Source: Schistocerca nitens (lineage: Eukaryota; Arthropoda; Insecta; Orthoptera; Acrididae). Taken from it: 64,000 nucleotides of DNA. The notes under the pieces are model-generated. The model was not told the DNA's origin, searched no databases, and saw only the letters and a program-made list of their open reading frames with translations. Made by a program: the position numbers and the translations under genes. Positions 29,731 to 40,643 of this stretch are shown one piece after another. The stretch's first letter is position 1. Each line of letters opens with the position of its first letter. The stretch spans positions 302,536,150 through 302,600,149 of the forward strand of contig NC_064619.1 of NCBI RefSeq assembly GCF_023898315.1, read 5' to 3'.

Positions 29731-30078
29731 GGCTAAAGAGGCAATATTCCACGATATTCACAACAAATACCGCGTTTTTGTAACAGAATCCGGCTGAGAA
29801 AAAAAGTGTTGCATTACTCACTGAACACCCCTCGTGCTTCTGTGTATTTTCTTTGCATGATCTCTTTTCCATTGCTTTTAATTTATCTTTCAGGTCATTT
29901 ATAATTTATTACAGAGCAAAATTATTGCCTGCGTACGTTACAGTTTTGTATTTCTCCCCCATGATTTTTATTCTCTTAATAAATTTTCCATAGTTTCCTT
30001 TACTGCTTACTAAGTGTGCATATTCAATAAGACATCGTGTCTTACTAGTTTTTCAAGTACTGTTTCCCTTTCCTGTGC
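29731..30078. other. Unassigned stretch
   Basis: T-rich text. The part to 29875 is upstream of the mariner start and may contain its 5' end (AACTATAGGGGC at 29721-29732). No features beyond that. Confidence 0.4.
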
Positions 30079-30087
30079 CTTCAGCTC

Positions 30088-30286
30088 AAAATCGTTCAAA
30101 TGCCTCTAAGCACTATGAGACTTAACATCTGAGGTCATCAGTCCCCTAGACTTAGAACTACTTAAACCTAACTAACCTAAGGACATCACACACATACATG
30201 CCTGAGGCACGATTCGAACCTGCGACTTTAGCAGCAGCGCGGTTCCGGACTGAAGCGCTTAGAACCGCTCGGCCACAGCGGCCGGT
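30088..30286 (-). mobile_element. SINE family A copy
   Basis: Flanked by CTTCAGCTC (30079-30087, 30287-30295). Diverged box B (CACGATTCGAACCTGCG on the plus strand). Confidence 0.93.
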
Positions 30287-30295
30287 CTTCAGCTC

Positions 30296-30741
30296 TTCTA
30301 ACTTCATCCTTGTTTCTGCAAAAGTTATAGTTAAGCGTTAACTCCGCGTATTTTATCCCTCACAGCTTCAGAATCGTAAAGAATACAGCCAAAATTTTCA
30401 GAAGCGTGTTTTAAATTTATAAATGCTGTAAATGTAGGTTCGCGTATGTTCATCCTATCTTTCTTGATAAGTTATAGGATTAGTAATGCTTCCCAAGTCC
30501 CAACAACGTCTTCAGAATGTAATTCATCTTCCTCCAGGTCGGTGATTATCAACCATTGCGACTTCTGTAGTTAATTCCCGTTTGTTAGAACCCTGACTTG
30601 CAAAACTGAAATGTTTATTATACATTCTGCATGTATAATCTGTCTGTGTGTCCTACTGTTAAGACCCCGTTTTCTGTGGGTATCAAGTTGAAATTGAAGT
30701 CTCGTACTAAGGTGTGCGGTCTCTTGACGGTGTGAAACATT
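30296..30741. other. Unassigned stretch
   Basis: No coding or structural repeat seen. The right edge runs into the mariner end at about 30742. Confidence 0.4.
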
Positions 30742-30899
30742 TAACCTTCTACGAGGACCTCCGAATTTTTTATGCCAAACCTCTTCAAAATTTCTTCATG
30801 TTTACATATTTGTTTCGCAACATGATCACCATAGCGATGAACACATTTCTCCCAACGAGAGACCAGTTTGTTGATACTGTCATTGTAGAATGATTCACT

Positions 30900-31985
30900 T
30901 TGTTGACAGAGCCCTCATCTCTGGCACCACTTCACCATGGAAGTGAAGTCCTCGAAGGCTTTCCTTAAGTTTTTGGAAATAGATGAAAATCAGATGGGAC
31001 CAATTGGGATTCCATGGAGGAAATCCGATGGCAGTGAACCCAAGGCGTCGGGTTGTTGCCGACGTCGCAACGCTCTTGTGTGGTCTTGCATTGTCATGCT
31101 GAAGTGAGGGTTCTCCACGTGTTGACGAACTCTTAGAATTCGTGATTTTAGTTCTCTCAGGATCTCGCAGTACCTTGCAGGGTTTTTGGTGGTGCCTTTA
31201 GGAATGAATTCCAAATGCATCAGACTTTGAACATCCCAGAACACTGTGAGCATGACTTTGCCTGCTTATGGCATGTTCCTGAACGTTTTTGGCGTCAGAG
31301 ATCTTCCGTGACAGAGGATCATTAATGATTTCTGATTTTCGGTGTCAAAATGCTGGATGCAGCTTTCATCAGAATGTCTGTGTGAAATTCTAAGGGACCA
31401 AACTGCTGAGGCCATCGGTCCCTAGACTTACACACTACTTAAACTAACTTATGCTAAGAACAACACACACACCCATGCACGAGGGAGGACTCGAACCTCC
31501 GGCGGAAGGGGCCGCGCAATCCGCGACATGGCACCTAGACCGCACGGCCACTCCGCGCGGAGAAGCTTTCATCTGCCTCAATGTTATTATGGACGCCTCA
31601 CGCTCAGATGTTCAGTCTCCTCTGTTCCATGTGAGGAGTGAGCATTCGAGGTATCCACTGTGCACACAATTTCCTGTACTACAGTTCTTTAGTAGTGGCT
31701 TATATACCCTGTCGAGGTATGCCACACTTACTTGAGAGCTGTTTATATGTTATCCGACGACTTTCTCTGACGAATTCATCAAGCCCATTCTGATGGGTCT
31801 CGTCGGTTGCCGGACGCGGCCTTCCACTCCGATCTCCATTTCTGATGTCAATGAGTCAACGCCGTATACAGCTTTCATTCTTCCACGGATTTCCAATAGA
31901 CACACATTTTATGCGGTTAGAAACTCGATTACTGCACGCTGTTCCTCGCGCACCGACATGGTTTCATTGCACACCGTCATTTTGC
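30900..31985 (-). pseudogene. mariner transposase of family M
   Basis: Readable parts: N-terminus REEQRAVIEFLTA (31950), then CIQHFDTENQKSLMIL-like text (31340), MLTVFWDVQSLMHLEFIPKG (31253), NPARYCEILRELKSRI, and a degenerate NARPH block (QDHTRALRRRQQPDALG). The C-terminus is KLKESLRGLHF-like at 30960. Stops and frameshifts are numerous and the SINE splits it. Confidence 0.8.
31371..31563 (-). mobile_element. SINE family B copy inside mariner
   Basis: Target duplication AGCTTTCATC (31361-31370, 31564-31573). Minus-strand head CCGCGCGGAGTGGCCGTGCG, box B GGAGGTTCGAGTCCTCC. Confidence 0.92.
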
Positions 31986-32184
31986 ACGTTACAATTCGGA
32001 GCCCTCTAACGACAGACGGCTGTAACTTGAGTCAGCGAAGAAGGAAAGCCGACCATGTAATATGCATGACTTATAATACCCGAACCGATGTTGAGAACAA
32101 AACAAAAAATTCGGAGGCATTACTTTTCAGCACGCCCTCATATGTTTAGCCAGCTGATATGAAGTGGACATGATCTAATTATAC

Positions 32185-32776
32185 GCTAGCGGGGAAAAAA
32201 AATCGAAACACCAAGAACGAGTTGTACTACACAAACAAAAGTTAGAAGGCGTGCTACTACATCTAAAAGATGTCGCCTCTTCAAATTTTGAGCCAGTCAC
32301 AGAAAGGTGGCGCAAGTAGCACCGTCGTGAGGAAGCAATTCAGGTTTGCTTTAAATACGCGGTGCATCGATCGTGAGCATTAGTTACCTTTAAGATTGGA
32401 CATAGTGAGTTCATGTTAGTAAAGAAAGCCTTTAAGATGAAGAAGACGCCATTATCAGGAGCTCACTGTAATTTAAAGAGGTCGTGTAATAGCGCTACGA
32501 GAAGCTGGACGTTCCTTCCGCGATATTGCAGAAAGACTTGGCAGGCATGTGGCCACTGTACATGACTGCTGACAGCGGCGGTCACGGGAAGGCAAGATAG
32601 CAAGAAGACCGGGCTCCGTGAGGACATGTGGCACAACCGTGAGGGAAGACAGACGTATTCAGCGTGTGGCTGTAGCGCATCGGACTATGTTCGCAGCAAC
32701 AATTAGAGCAGTTTCAAGTCGATTACATCAAGAACAGCTCCGAGTCAGCCGTCCTGTAGTGTACATCAGTACTTGC
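32185..32776 (+). mobile_element. 5' part of a Tc1-like transposon (family L)
   Basis: Terminal region AAAAAAAATCGAAACACCAAGA, then CTTCAAATTTTGAGCCAGTC and the transposase N-terminus in pieces: RSATRSWTFLPRYC-type helix-turn-helix text and VREDRRIQRVAVAHRT. It ends abruptly at about 32776, where retroelement gag-like sequence starts in the same frame. The catalytic half of this copy is absent. Confidence 0.82.
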
Positions 32777-33943
32777 GACATGCAGTATAATGATGACAAT
32801 CCTCCATTTGCAGACAATCAGTGTGTGCCGACCACTAATGTTGATTTTGATCCTAGTGATGAACAGACAAATTCAATTGTGTCGTCTGTTAATCTAACGA
32901 CAATTGATGACGCGGGGCGTTCTGTTGCAATGAGCGCTGCCCAACTCAACACAACCGGTTTGCAAAATTCACGTGACGAACAGACAAATTTTTCTAATGA
33001 AAATGAACAGTATAATCAGAATGCGTCGGATTTATTTAATTCCGAGGTAGTGGCTAACAGTGCACATCCGATTGGCAAACATTTTCAAGAATCGCAGAAT
33101 AACCAAATGGTTACACAAAACGTGACAATGACAGGTACGCCATCAAATGGCACAGAGAATAGAGCCGATAATTTTGGCTCGGATCCAATTATGGCAGTGT
33201 TGCTACAACTTAGGGAAGATTTCAAACAACAGAGTGAAAAACAAGACAACCTTAGTAAAAAATTAGACAACAATTCCAGAATTAGATCTGTTGCGCAAGA
33301 ATTAAGAGATATGCAAACAACTACAACAGAATCACTTAGACACGAAATTAATGCAGTCGGTGAACAATGCTCTGAAAAAGCAACACAGTTACGCGACGAG
33401 TTTAAAGTAATGACAGCAGAACTTTCGCGCACAATGGATGCAAAGATAGACGCGAAATTCGAACAACAGAACAGTCAAATTGACGAACGTTTTAATCTTC
33501 ACCTACAAAACAGTGATACGCGTTTCCGTAAATTTATACAGGAACAGAATAAAGTAAAACGACAAGTCATGGAAACAATCACTGCACAGAGGCAGGAAGA
33601 TAAACGTAAATTATTTGCGAAAGCAAAAACATACGTAGACAACAATATTGCTACAGTGTCCGACGAAATTAATACCATCAAACAGTTGAACACAGAATTA
33701 CGTGGTGAAATTTCCGATCTTAAATCAAAAACAGATACACATAAAGTAGATATTCAAACAGTGACCGACAGACTCGAACAATTAGAACTAACACAGGATT
33801 CCGATGTCATCAAAGCCGACGTTAAAAAATTGAACGAAACCACACGTAAATTACAAAAACAGATTAATGCTTATGACACTAAAAACGATGATCAGGTAAA
33901 AATACTGACTGAAAAATATGATGAATTTGGCCAGTCGTATTGA
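32618..33943 (+). pseudogene. Chimeric open frame: Tc1 N-terminal DNA-binding part fused to a coiled-coil gag-like protein
   Basis: An open frame of 441 codons. Residues 1-52 are Tc1 transposase (TTVREDRRIQRVAVAHRT, AATIRAVSSRLHQEQLRVSR). From about residue 55 (MQYNDDNPPFADNQC) it is the N-terminal gag region of the gypsy-like element. An acidic, Asn/Gln-rich part is followed by a long predicted coiled coil (about residues 190-440: heptad-like LRDEFKVMTAEL, EINTIKQLNTELRGEISDL, DRLEQLEL). The natural gag start is unclear; M at the junction (32779) is one candidate. The frame shifts near 33920-33943 to continue in the next feature. No evidence it is expressed as a fusion. Confidence 0.75.
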
Positions 33944-35441
33944 CGTTATTGCAAATAATAATGACAGCAAATTAGACGATACTGCACCGATTTTGTTTAA
34001 CCAAACACCTGAATTCCAAAATTTACAGCAGACAATCAATGAGATCGATTCGTCTAATAACACATTACGTAGAAAATTGTCAAGTTTACAGCAAGAGATA
34101 GCAGAGATAAAAAATATTTCAGTTTATAACACGTCACAGCATACGGCGAATTCCGAACATTTCTCACACTCACACAGCCAGTATAATTTAGGTAATCTAC
34201 AAAGAGTACGTGAGTTAGATTCCGAACAGTCCCAGTAAAATAGATTTTCATTCAATCCTGAACCGGTTCAGACATACAGAGACGATAATTTTGATTACAA
34301 ACATTTTCTATCAGTGAGAAAAGTTAGAGTATTTAAAAATGACAGAACACAGATTCACCCCCTGGATTGGATACAACAATTTAGCTTTACTTTTCCACCG
34401 ACTTCGCCTGTAACACATAAACTTGAATTTATTTGTAGTTTTTTGGAAGGAGAACCGGCAACTCGTATGAGACCGATCGCGAGACAATGTTATTCGGTAG
34501 AAGAATTTCAGAATGCTTTTCTGTCAGCATACTGGTCGAAGACGACACAGCGCGGAATTAAAGATCAACTAATTAGTTTACCGAATTATGAGAACTCAAA
34601 TTATCCCAGTGTCACACAATTTTTTGAGCATATGGTCCAACAAAACCAGTACTTAAGTGAACCATATAGTGAATCTGCACTCATTCAATTATGTATTTCT
34701 AAATTGCCACGATCATTAAAAGTGTCACTTTTAACGGGTCAGCAAAAAGAAAATATCTCGGCATGCGGGGATCTGTTACAGCTTTTGGAAGTGCAGCAAT
34801 CGGATTATTCCTTAATAAACAAAAATCTTTCATATAATAACCAAGGTCAACAACCATACAGCAATTATGATCAGGCACGCAATTTCAATAGCAAAGCTAA
34901 TAGACGCTTTAGGAACGACAACCACCAGAACTTTAATAACAGACACAATTTTAATTATCAATATCGTCAAAATTATCAGCAATAGGAACCACATTTCGGT
35001 AACAATAGACGTTTTTCCCAACAACAGCAACAAAACCAACCGGTTAGCATACCTAACCAACAATGCAGTCTACAAGGTCAACCAAACTTTAATGTTTCGC
35101 CGCGTGCACGAATAGTCTCAGCTCCAACAAATAGTAACGCACGGCAGCATGGAAATAACTACGTACAGGAAACACAATATTTCAGTTCCTATCGCAATGC
35201 ACCGTATAGGAATGACTATCACGACAGACGTAAAAATAATGAGCACAATTTTCAACGTACACTTAATAACAGTCGATCTTACGAACAGCAAAATCATCCA
35301 CAGGAACATATTATCATGAATGAACCAGACAGTAGGTATCATCCAGAGCGTAATACGTCTGGAAGAAATAACAGAACAGTTCAAATAGTGGAAATGCCAC
35401 AGCATCCTCCCGAAAATAATAACACGTCAGATAGAATTTGA
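33918..35441 (+). pseudogene. gag of the second gypsy-like element
   Basis: Follows the coiled-coil part in another frame. The capsid-like core (34314-34800) has HPLDWIQQFSFTFPP, FLEGEPATRMRPIARQCYS, FQNAFLSAYWSKTTQRGIKD and LIQLCISKLPRSLKVSLL, fitting the retrotransposon gag family. The C-terminal part is rich in Asn, Gln and Arg (NFNSKANRRFRNDNHQNFNN) where a CCHC zinc knuckle would normally stand; I see none. Three in-frame stops (34236, 34983, 35439) break it. Confidence 0.8.
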
Positions 35442-37488
35442 CTAGATACAGTACGGGTCGCATCTTCCAGTAACACAAGCACTACTTTAGACACGCAGAA
35501 TGTTGTTCACGAAAATGTTATTACTTTTGACGACATCAGAGATACTCTTTTGCAGGAAAGACCAGTTGTTCAGAAAACCATTTCACATCCTGTCATCGAA
35601 GTTAAAATAGGATCATCGAAATTTTCAGCAGTAATCGATTCCGGATCACCTATGTCAGTAATAAATGAAGAAACTTTCAACGAGTGTAACAAAGAATATA
35701 CCTATCCTACATTACCATTAGGCAAAACGAAAGTGAAAGGAGCAGTATCGAGTAAAGGAGTAGACGTTAAATTACAGACACATTTATCATTTTGCATTGC
35801 AGGTCACACATTTCACTCAATTTTTTTGATTTTTCCTTTATTGACAACAGACGGTATTTTAGGTACGAATTTTCTGGTACAACACGACGCAATTATTGAC
35901 TTTCAAAATTCCTATTTAATGTTGGAGGATGAAAATGTACAACTGGCTTTAGAATTTCAGCACTCTTTATCTGCAGAAGAACAAAAAATTAATCGGACAG
36001 AGGTCATTTCTGCATCACGTAACATAGACTGTAATTCCACATTGTTCACAGATACGTACGTACATAACTATAATACTCCAAATGAAGCCGACTATGACGT
36101 AATACAGATGATTTCTGATAAAGTTAAACAAAGCAGTGCAAATACAGACGACGAACGTACGCAACTACACAAAATTCTTTTACAGCAAGCTCCAATTTTC
36201 GACAACATTCCTGGTACTATGTCCGGTTTTATGTATGAATTTCAAGTCAAACAGCACGATACATTTAAAGCAAAGCATTATCCCATTCCATATATCCATA
36301 GAGAACAAGTTAAGAAAGAATTGCAAGCTATGCTTGACCAAGGAATTATTGAACCGGCAGTTAGTCCGTACATAAACCCGCTCCATATTGTTAAGATAAA
36401 GGATGGCTCACTTCGCCTCGTGCTTGATTCACGTCACATTAATGACATAATTATTAATGAAACAGATCGACCACAGACACTAGAGGAGTTACTACAGAAA
36501 TTTCACGGTACTGCTATTTATTCTACATTAGATCTTAAATCGGGGTTTTGGCAAATTCAGCTCCTTCCGAATTGTAGAAAGTACACAGCCTTTCTCTGTT
36601 TTGGTGACTGTTATCAATTTTGTAAATTACCATTCGGTCTAACAATTTCTTCTGCAGCTTTTATTCGCGGTTTGAACACAATACTTCCGACAGAACTTAA
36701 AGACAGAATCACAACGTACGTAGACGACATTCTTATTGCAGAAGCTAACTGGTCTGAACATAATCTGATTCTTGAACAACTGTTGCAAACTTTTCGTGCA
36801 CAAGGACTCACAGTTAATCTCAGTAAATCGCATTTTGGCAAAACTTCTATAAAATTTCTTGGACATGTAATTTCAGCAGAAGGCATTGCGCCTGACCCGG
36901 AAAAACTTCAAGCTTTACGTGACATTACTGTACCTACGACGAAGAAACAACTACGCAGCTTTTTGGGTTTAATTAACTTTTTTCGTAAATTTATTCATTA
37001 CTCTGCTTTAGACACCCCTAGATTATGCCAATTGACAGGGAAAAACACTATTTGGTCCTGGGATAAGCAAGCACATTCTGAATTTATGAACCTGAGACAT
37101 GCTTTATTGAATGCACCACTTTTATCGCACCCAGATCTTACCAGAAATTTTTGCATTGCCACCGACAGTTCTAACACCGCTTTAGGCGTACATATTTTCC
37201 AGGAAATTGAAGAAGATGGTTGTACAGTAATTAAAAACATCACTTTTGCAAGTCGCATTCTGTCACCTGCTGAACGAAATTATTCCGTTACAGAACTTGA
37301 AACATTATGTGTTGTTTGGGCTTTTACGAGATTTCGGCATTTTCTTTATGGAAGACATACCACCGTTTACACAGACCACAGAGCGATACAATTTTTACTT
37401 TAGGCTAAATTTACTCACGACAGATTAAGCAGATGGAAACTTTACTTGCAGGAATTTAATTTTACAATTGTTCACATTCCCGGCACAC
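35442..37488 (+). pseudogene. Protease, reverse transcriptase and RNase H of the second gypsy-like element
   Basis: Protease: VIDSGSPMSVIN (DSGS active site intact) and GILGTNFLVQHDAIIDF. RT: LRLVLDSRHINDII, ATYSTLDLKSGFWQI-type motif A (IYSTLDLKSGFWQIQLL), CKLPFGLTISSAAFIRGLN, TYVDDILIAEANW (YVDD), FLGHVISAEGIAPDPEKL. RNase H: FCIATDSSNTALGVHI, TELETLCVVWAF, VYTDHRAIQFLL. A TAG at 37401-37403 lies in the run QFLL*AKFTHDRLSRWK, where Gln is expected (one C-to-T change), and an A is lost near 37488. The 617-codon stretch 35550-37403 is otherwise fully open, with all catalytic residues. Confidence 0.93.
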
Positions 37489-39031
37489 AAATGTTGTAGC
37501 AGACGCACTATCTCGTTCTCTCGGCGACAATCAGCAAGACATCGCAACCAACTTCTGCAAAGCAAATTTCAGCGTCATGTACATTCAACAAGTTGCATTT
37601 GAAAATATTATTTCGTCGTCATTACAGGACATAGCACAAGAGCAAAGTAAAGACAACGTGTGGAAAGAGATTAAACACCTCTGGCAAGATAGGAATAATG
37701 TTACGATTAGAAACCATTACACTGTACGCAATGACATTCTGTTTCGCCGGCCGAAGTGGCCGCGCGGTTCTGGCGCTGCAGTCTGGAACCGCGAGACCGC
37801 TACGGTCGCAGGTTCGAATCCTGCCTCGGGCATGGATGTGTGTGATGTCCTTAGGTTAGTTAGGTTTAACTAGTTCTAAGTTCTAGGGGACTAATGACCT
37901 CAGCAGTTGAGTCCCATAGTGCTCAGAGCCATTTGAACCATTTGAACATTCTGTTTCGCCGCTCTCATCCGGACAGCAACAATTGGTTACTATGCATTCC
38001 TGACGAGCTTGTTAACAAATTAATCTGGTATACTCATTTAAGTTACGCACATTACGGAGCTAGAAAATGTTTTCTTATACTGAGACAGAACTGTTATTTT
38101 GCCAACATGGAGAAACGTATACGACGAGTTTTAGCGTCATGTAAAATCTGCCAGAAAGCTGTCAGACACGACTTCTCATATTCCTCCATTACATCCCATT
38201 GTACCTGTTAAATTAAGACATATGGCCGCTGTAGACATTTTTGGTCCGATTCCCAGAACTAATAGAGGTTTTTGCTTCATCTTTGTCGCTGTTGAACTCA
38301 CTTCAAAATTTGTTACCTTCACTCCGTTACGCAAAGCTAATGCTAACACTGTTTCGAAAGCATTTGTAAAACATTTTCTATTTCATGTAGGGCATGTGTT
38401 GAAAGTAATTTCCGACGATGGATCACAGTTTCGATCTGCTATATGGACACGTATGTTACGAGCTAGAAACATTTCTCCGATTTATATATCCAGGGACCAT
38501 GCTTCTTCGAACCCTTGTGAACGATTAATGAAAGAAATTGGTAAACTGTGTAGAATATACTGCCATAAAAGACATATTGATTGGGACACACACATACACT
38601 CATTCCAGGTTGTAATTAATTCCATACCAAATGAATCTACTATGCTATCTCCGTCTGTTATACTGAAAAATGTTGAACCACATAACAAAATTAAAGAATT
38701 AGTAAGCTTTCCTACATCTCGTCGTCTACGACACCATGAAATAATTGACATTGCGCTGAACAACATCAAACGTGCCGCAGAGCGCCGGAGAAGACAACAA
38801 AAACAGGTTTGTATACGCCGTGACTTTCACGTTGGACAGAAGATATTAGTACGTACACACTATTTATCCAACAAAATAAAAGGTAGGTGCAGTAAATTTG
38901 AACTTCTATACGCAGATCCATATCGAATTCGCAGCATTCCTCACCCCAATGTAGTACACGTCGAAACTTTGAGAACCAGAAAATCCAAAGGAAACCACCA
39001 CATATCGAATATTAAACCTTTTATTGAATGA
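37489..39031 (+). pseudogene. Integrase of the second gypsy-like element, SINE-interrupted
   Basis: After a frameshift the chain resumes with VADALSRSLGDNQQDIA and reaches YTVRNDILFRR, where a SINE sits. Beyond it: zinc-binding HLSYAHYGARKCFLILRQNC, then VLASCKICQKA. After another frameshift near 38185 comes the core, with Asp in MAAVDIFGPI, Asp in VISDDGSQF and Glu in SNPCERLMKEIGKL, and a basic C-terminal region (RAAERRRRQQKQVCIRR, then HISNIKPFIE and stop). The core frame 38222-39031 is open for 269 codons. Confidence 0.9.
37749..37945 (+). mobile_element. SINE family A copy inside integrase
   Basis: Flanked by the perfect 15-bp duplication ACATTCTGTTTCGCC (37734-37748, 37946-37960), among the longest in the window. 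Confidence 0.97.
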
Positions 39032-39120
39032 AGATACTTTATGATTTAACATGCTGTAGTGCCATTTCCTAATTTTATGACGACTTATGCAATTATATTC
39101 ACATGAATACTTACTGATGA

Positions 39121-39321
39121 GCCGGCCGAAGTGGCCGTGCGGTTAAAGGCGCTACAGTCTGGAACCGAGCGACCGCTACCGTCGCAGGTTCGAGTCCTGC
39201 CTCGGGCGTGGATGTGTGTGATGTCCTTAGGATAGTTAGGTTTAATTAGTTCCAAGTTCTAGGCGACTGATGACCTCAGCAGTTGAGTCGCATAGTGCTC
39301 AGAGCCATTTGAACCATTTGA
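39121..39321 (+). mobile_element. SINE family A copy downstream of pol
   Basis: Flanked by ACTTACTGATGA (39109-39120, 39322-39333). It lies 90 bp after the integrase stop. Confidence 0.96.
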
Positions 39322-39333
39322 ACTTACTGATGA

Positions 39334-40542
39334 TTGTCGTATTTTTCTTGGCAAGTGCCCGGCAAGGTAAGGTTAGCAGGTCGCTTTTCTTGTCGTTACA
39401 CATCAGACCGTGCATATTTTCCATTTTTTATGTATGTACCATTGTTTTCCTGTTTGTTTGTATGCACTATGAAATAGTTAAGATATAACACACACCAGTT
39501 GACTTTGACATTTTTGCCCTATGATATCTCAACATCGTGACTATTTTACATTTTTTGCTGCTGCATTGTGATATTCTGTGTACATTTTTGCATCTGAACA
39601 CTGTCTATGTTTTTTGACATATTACGTTTTCTGTCATGGCATGCTGTATGCTCAAATTATGTTACTATAAACCAGTTTTTATTTAATGGGTATATGATTT
39701 AAATGCAAGACATTAATCTTTGTTCATATTTTTCAGAAAGAAATAACGTGTAAACGAAATAAATTAAACAGATATGGAATTTCACCTACGGAATAAACGA
39801 AAGAAGATGCAAAAACCTTATGAGGAAGAGTAAATGGATCAGGATTAACAAGCATTAACAAGAATGTACTATACACGTCGTAGAATAGCAGTCTTAACTA
39901 ATTTTTTCTTTCAGAATACGAAGCGATTGATGCAGGCTGTCAGACAGAACTTCACATCTTAGTTTTAGTGATGAAATATGCTAGAAATAAGGAATAGTTG
40001 TATAATGAATAATGAAGTGATACTTTTTGCAGATGATAATGAATGGTGATGAATAATGATGAAGAATATGCTAATATGGATAATGAAGTTTTTCTTTACA
40101 GGTGATCATAATAATGGAGTTATGACAATATGGATAATGAAGTGTTTTTCTTTACAGATGAGGATGATGTTGAAGTTTATGTATTTATGCTATGTAGTTA
40201 TTTAAGTATTTGTTGCAGTTCGTTTTGACAGTATGTGTTATTTTGCATAGTAGGATGACTGAAGGTTTTGGAAGGGACAGCTAGGGAACACATTTTTTAT
40301 ACACATTTCACTACCTGTTAATTCGAAGTTCACTACTTTTCAGCATAAAATGCGTTTCTTCTTTCAGTTTAATAATCCATTTTTGTATATTTTGCAGGAG
40401 AAATTATTTATGAAATTAATGTGCTATAAGCAGTTGTTCATTAAACCCATGTCATTCATGAATGTGATTACATATACTCTACTTGTTTCATAACCTTGCT
40501 ACAGCTGACTCAAGACGAATGACGTACACATCTTCATTTCCA
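39334..40542. other. AT-rich non-coding 3' region of the second gypsy-like element
   Basis: No env-like frame. There are short repeats of GATAATGAAG- and GATGATAATG-type text near 40000-40160 (GGATAATGAAGTTTTTCTTT and GGATAATGAAGTGTTTTTCT 50-60 bp apart). It runs directly into the LTR-like block. Confidence 0.5.
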
Positions 40543-40612
40543 GCAATAATTTAAAAGCAAATATTTTCATTCCTCAGTAATTACCTAACGCAATGCATTG
40601 GCATTGCTAGGA

Positions 40613-40643
<31 letters not shown>

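Larger units (their letters stand above)
30742..32145 (-). mobile_element. mariner element (family M), decayed, with a nested SINE
   Basis: Approximate inverted ends: left CTACGAGGACCTCCGAATTT, right AAAATTCGGAGGCATTAC then CACGCCCTCATA. Minus-strand transposase runs from MTVCNETMSVREEQRAVIEF (31985) leftwards to the C-terminal half at 31253-30990. The family B SINE at 31371-31563 interrupts the region just after the first catalytic block. Confidence 0.85.
32777..39031 (+). mobile_element. Ty3/gypsy-like LTR retrotransposon, coding part
   Basis: Order gag, protease, RT, RNase H, integrase on the plus strand. The 5' LTR and leader are missing: gag begins at the Tc1 junction. From 33918 to 37403 gag and pol share one reading frame, broken by four stop codons (34236 TAA, 34983 TAG, 35439 TGA, 37401 TAG) but no indel. 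Two further frameshifts are downstream. A SINE interrupts the region before integrase. The long LTR-like blocks from 40543 probably belong to it. Confidence 0.9.
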
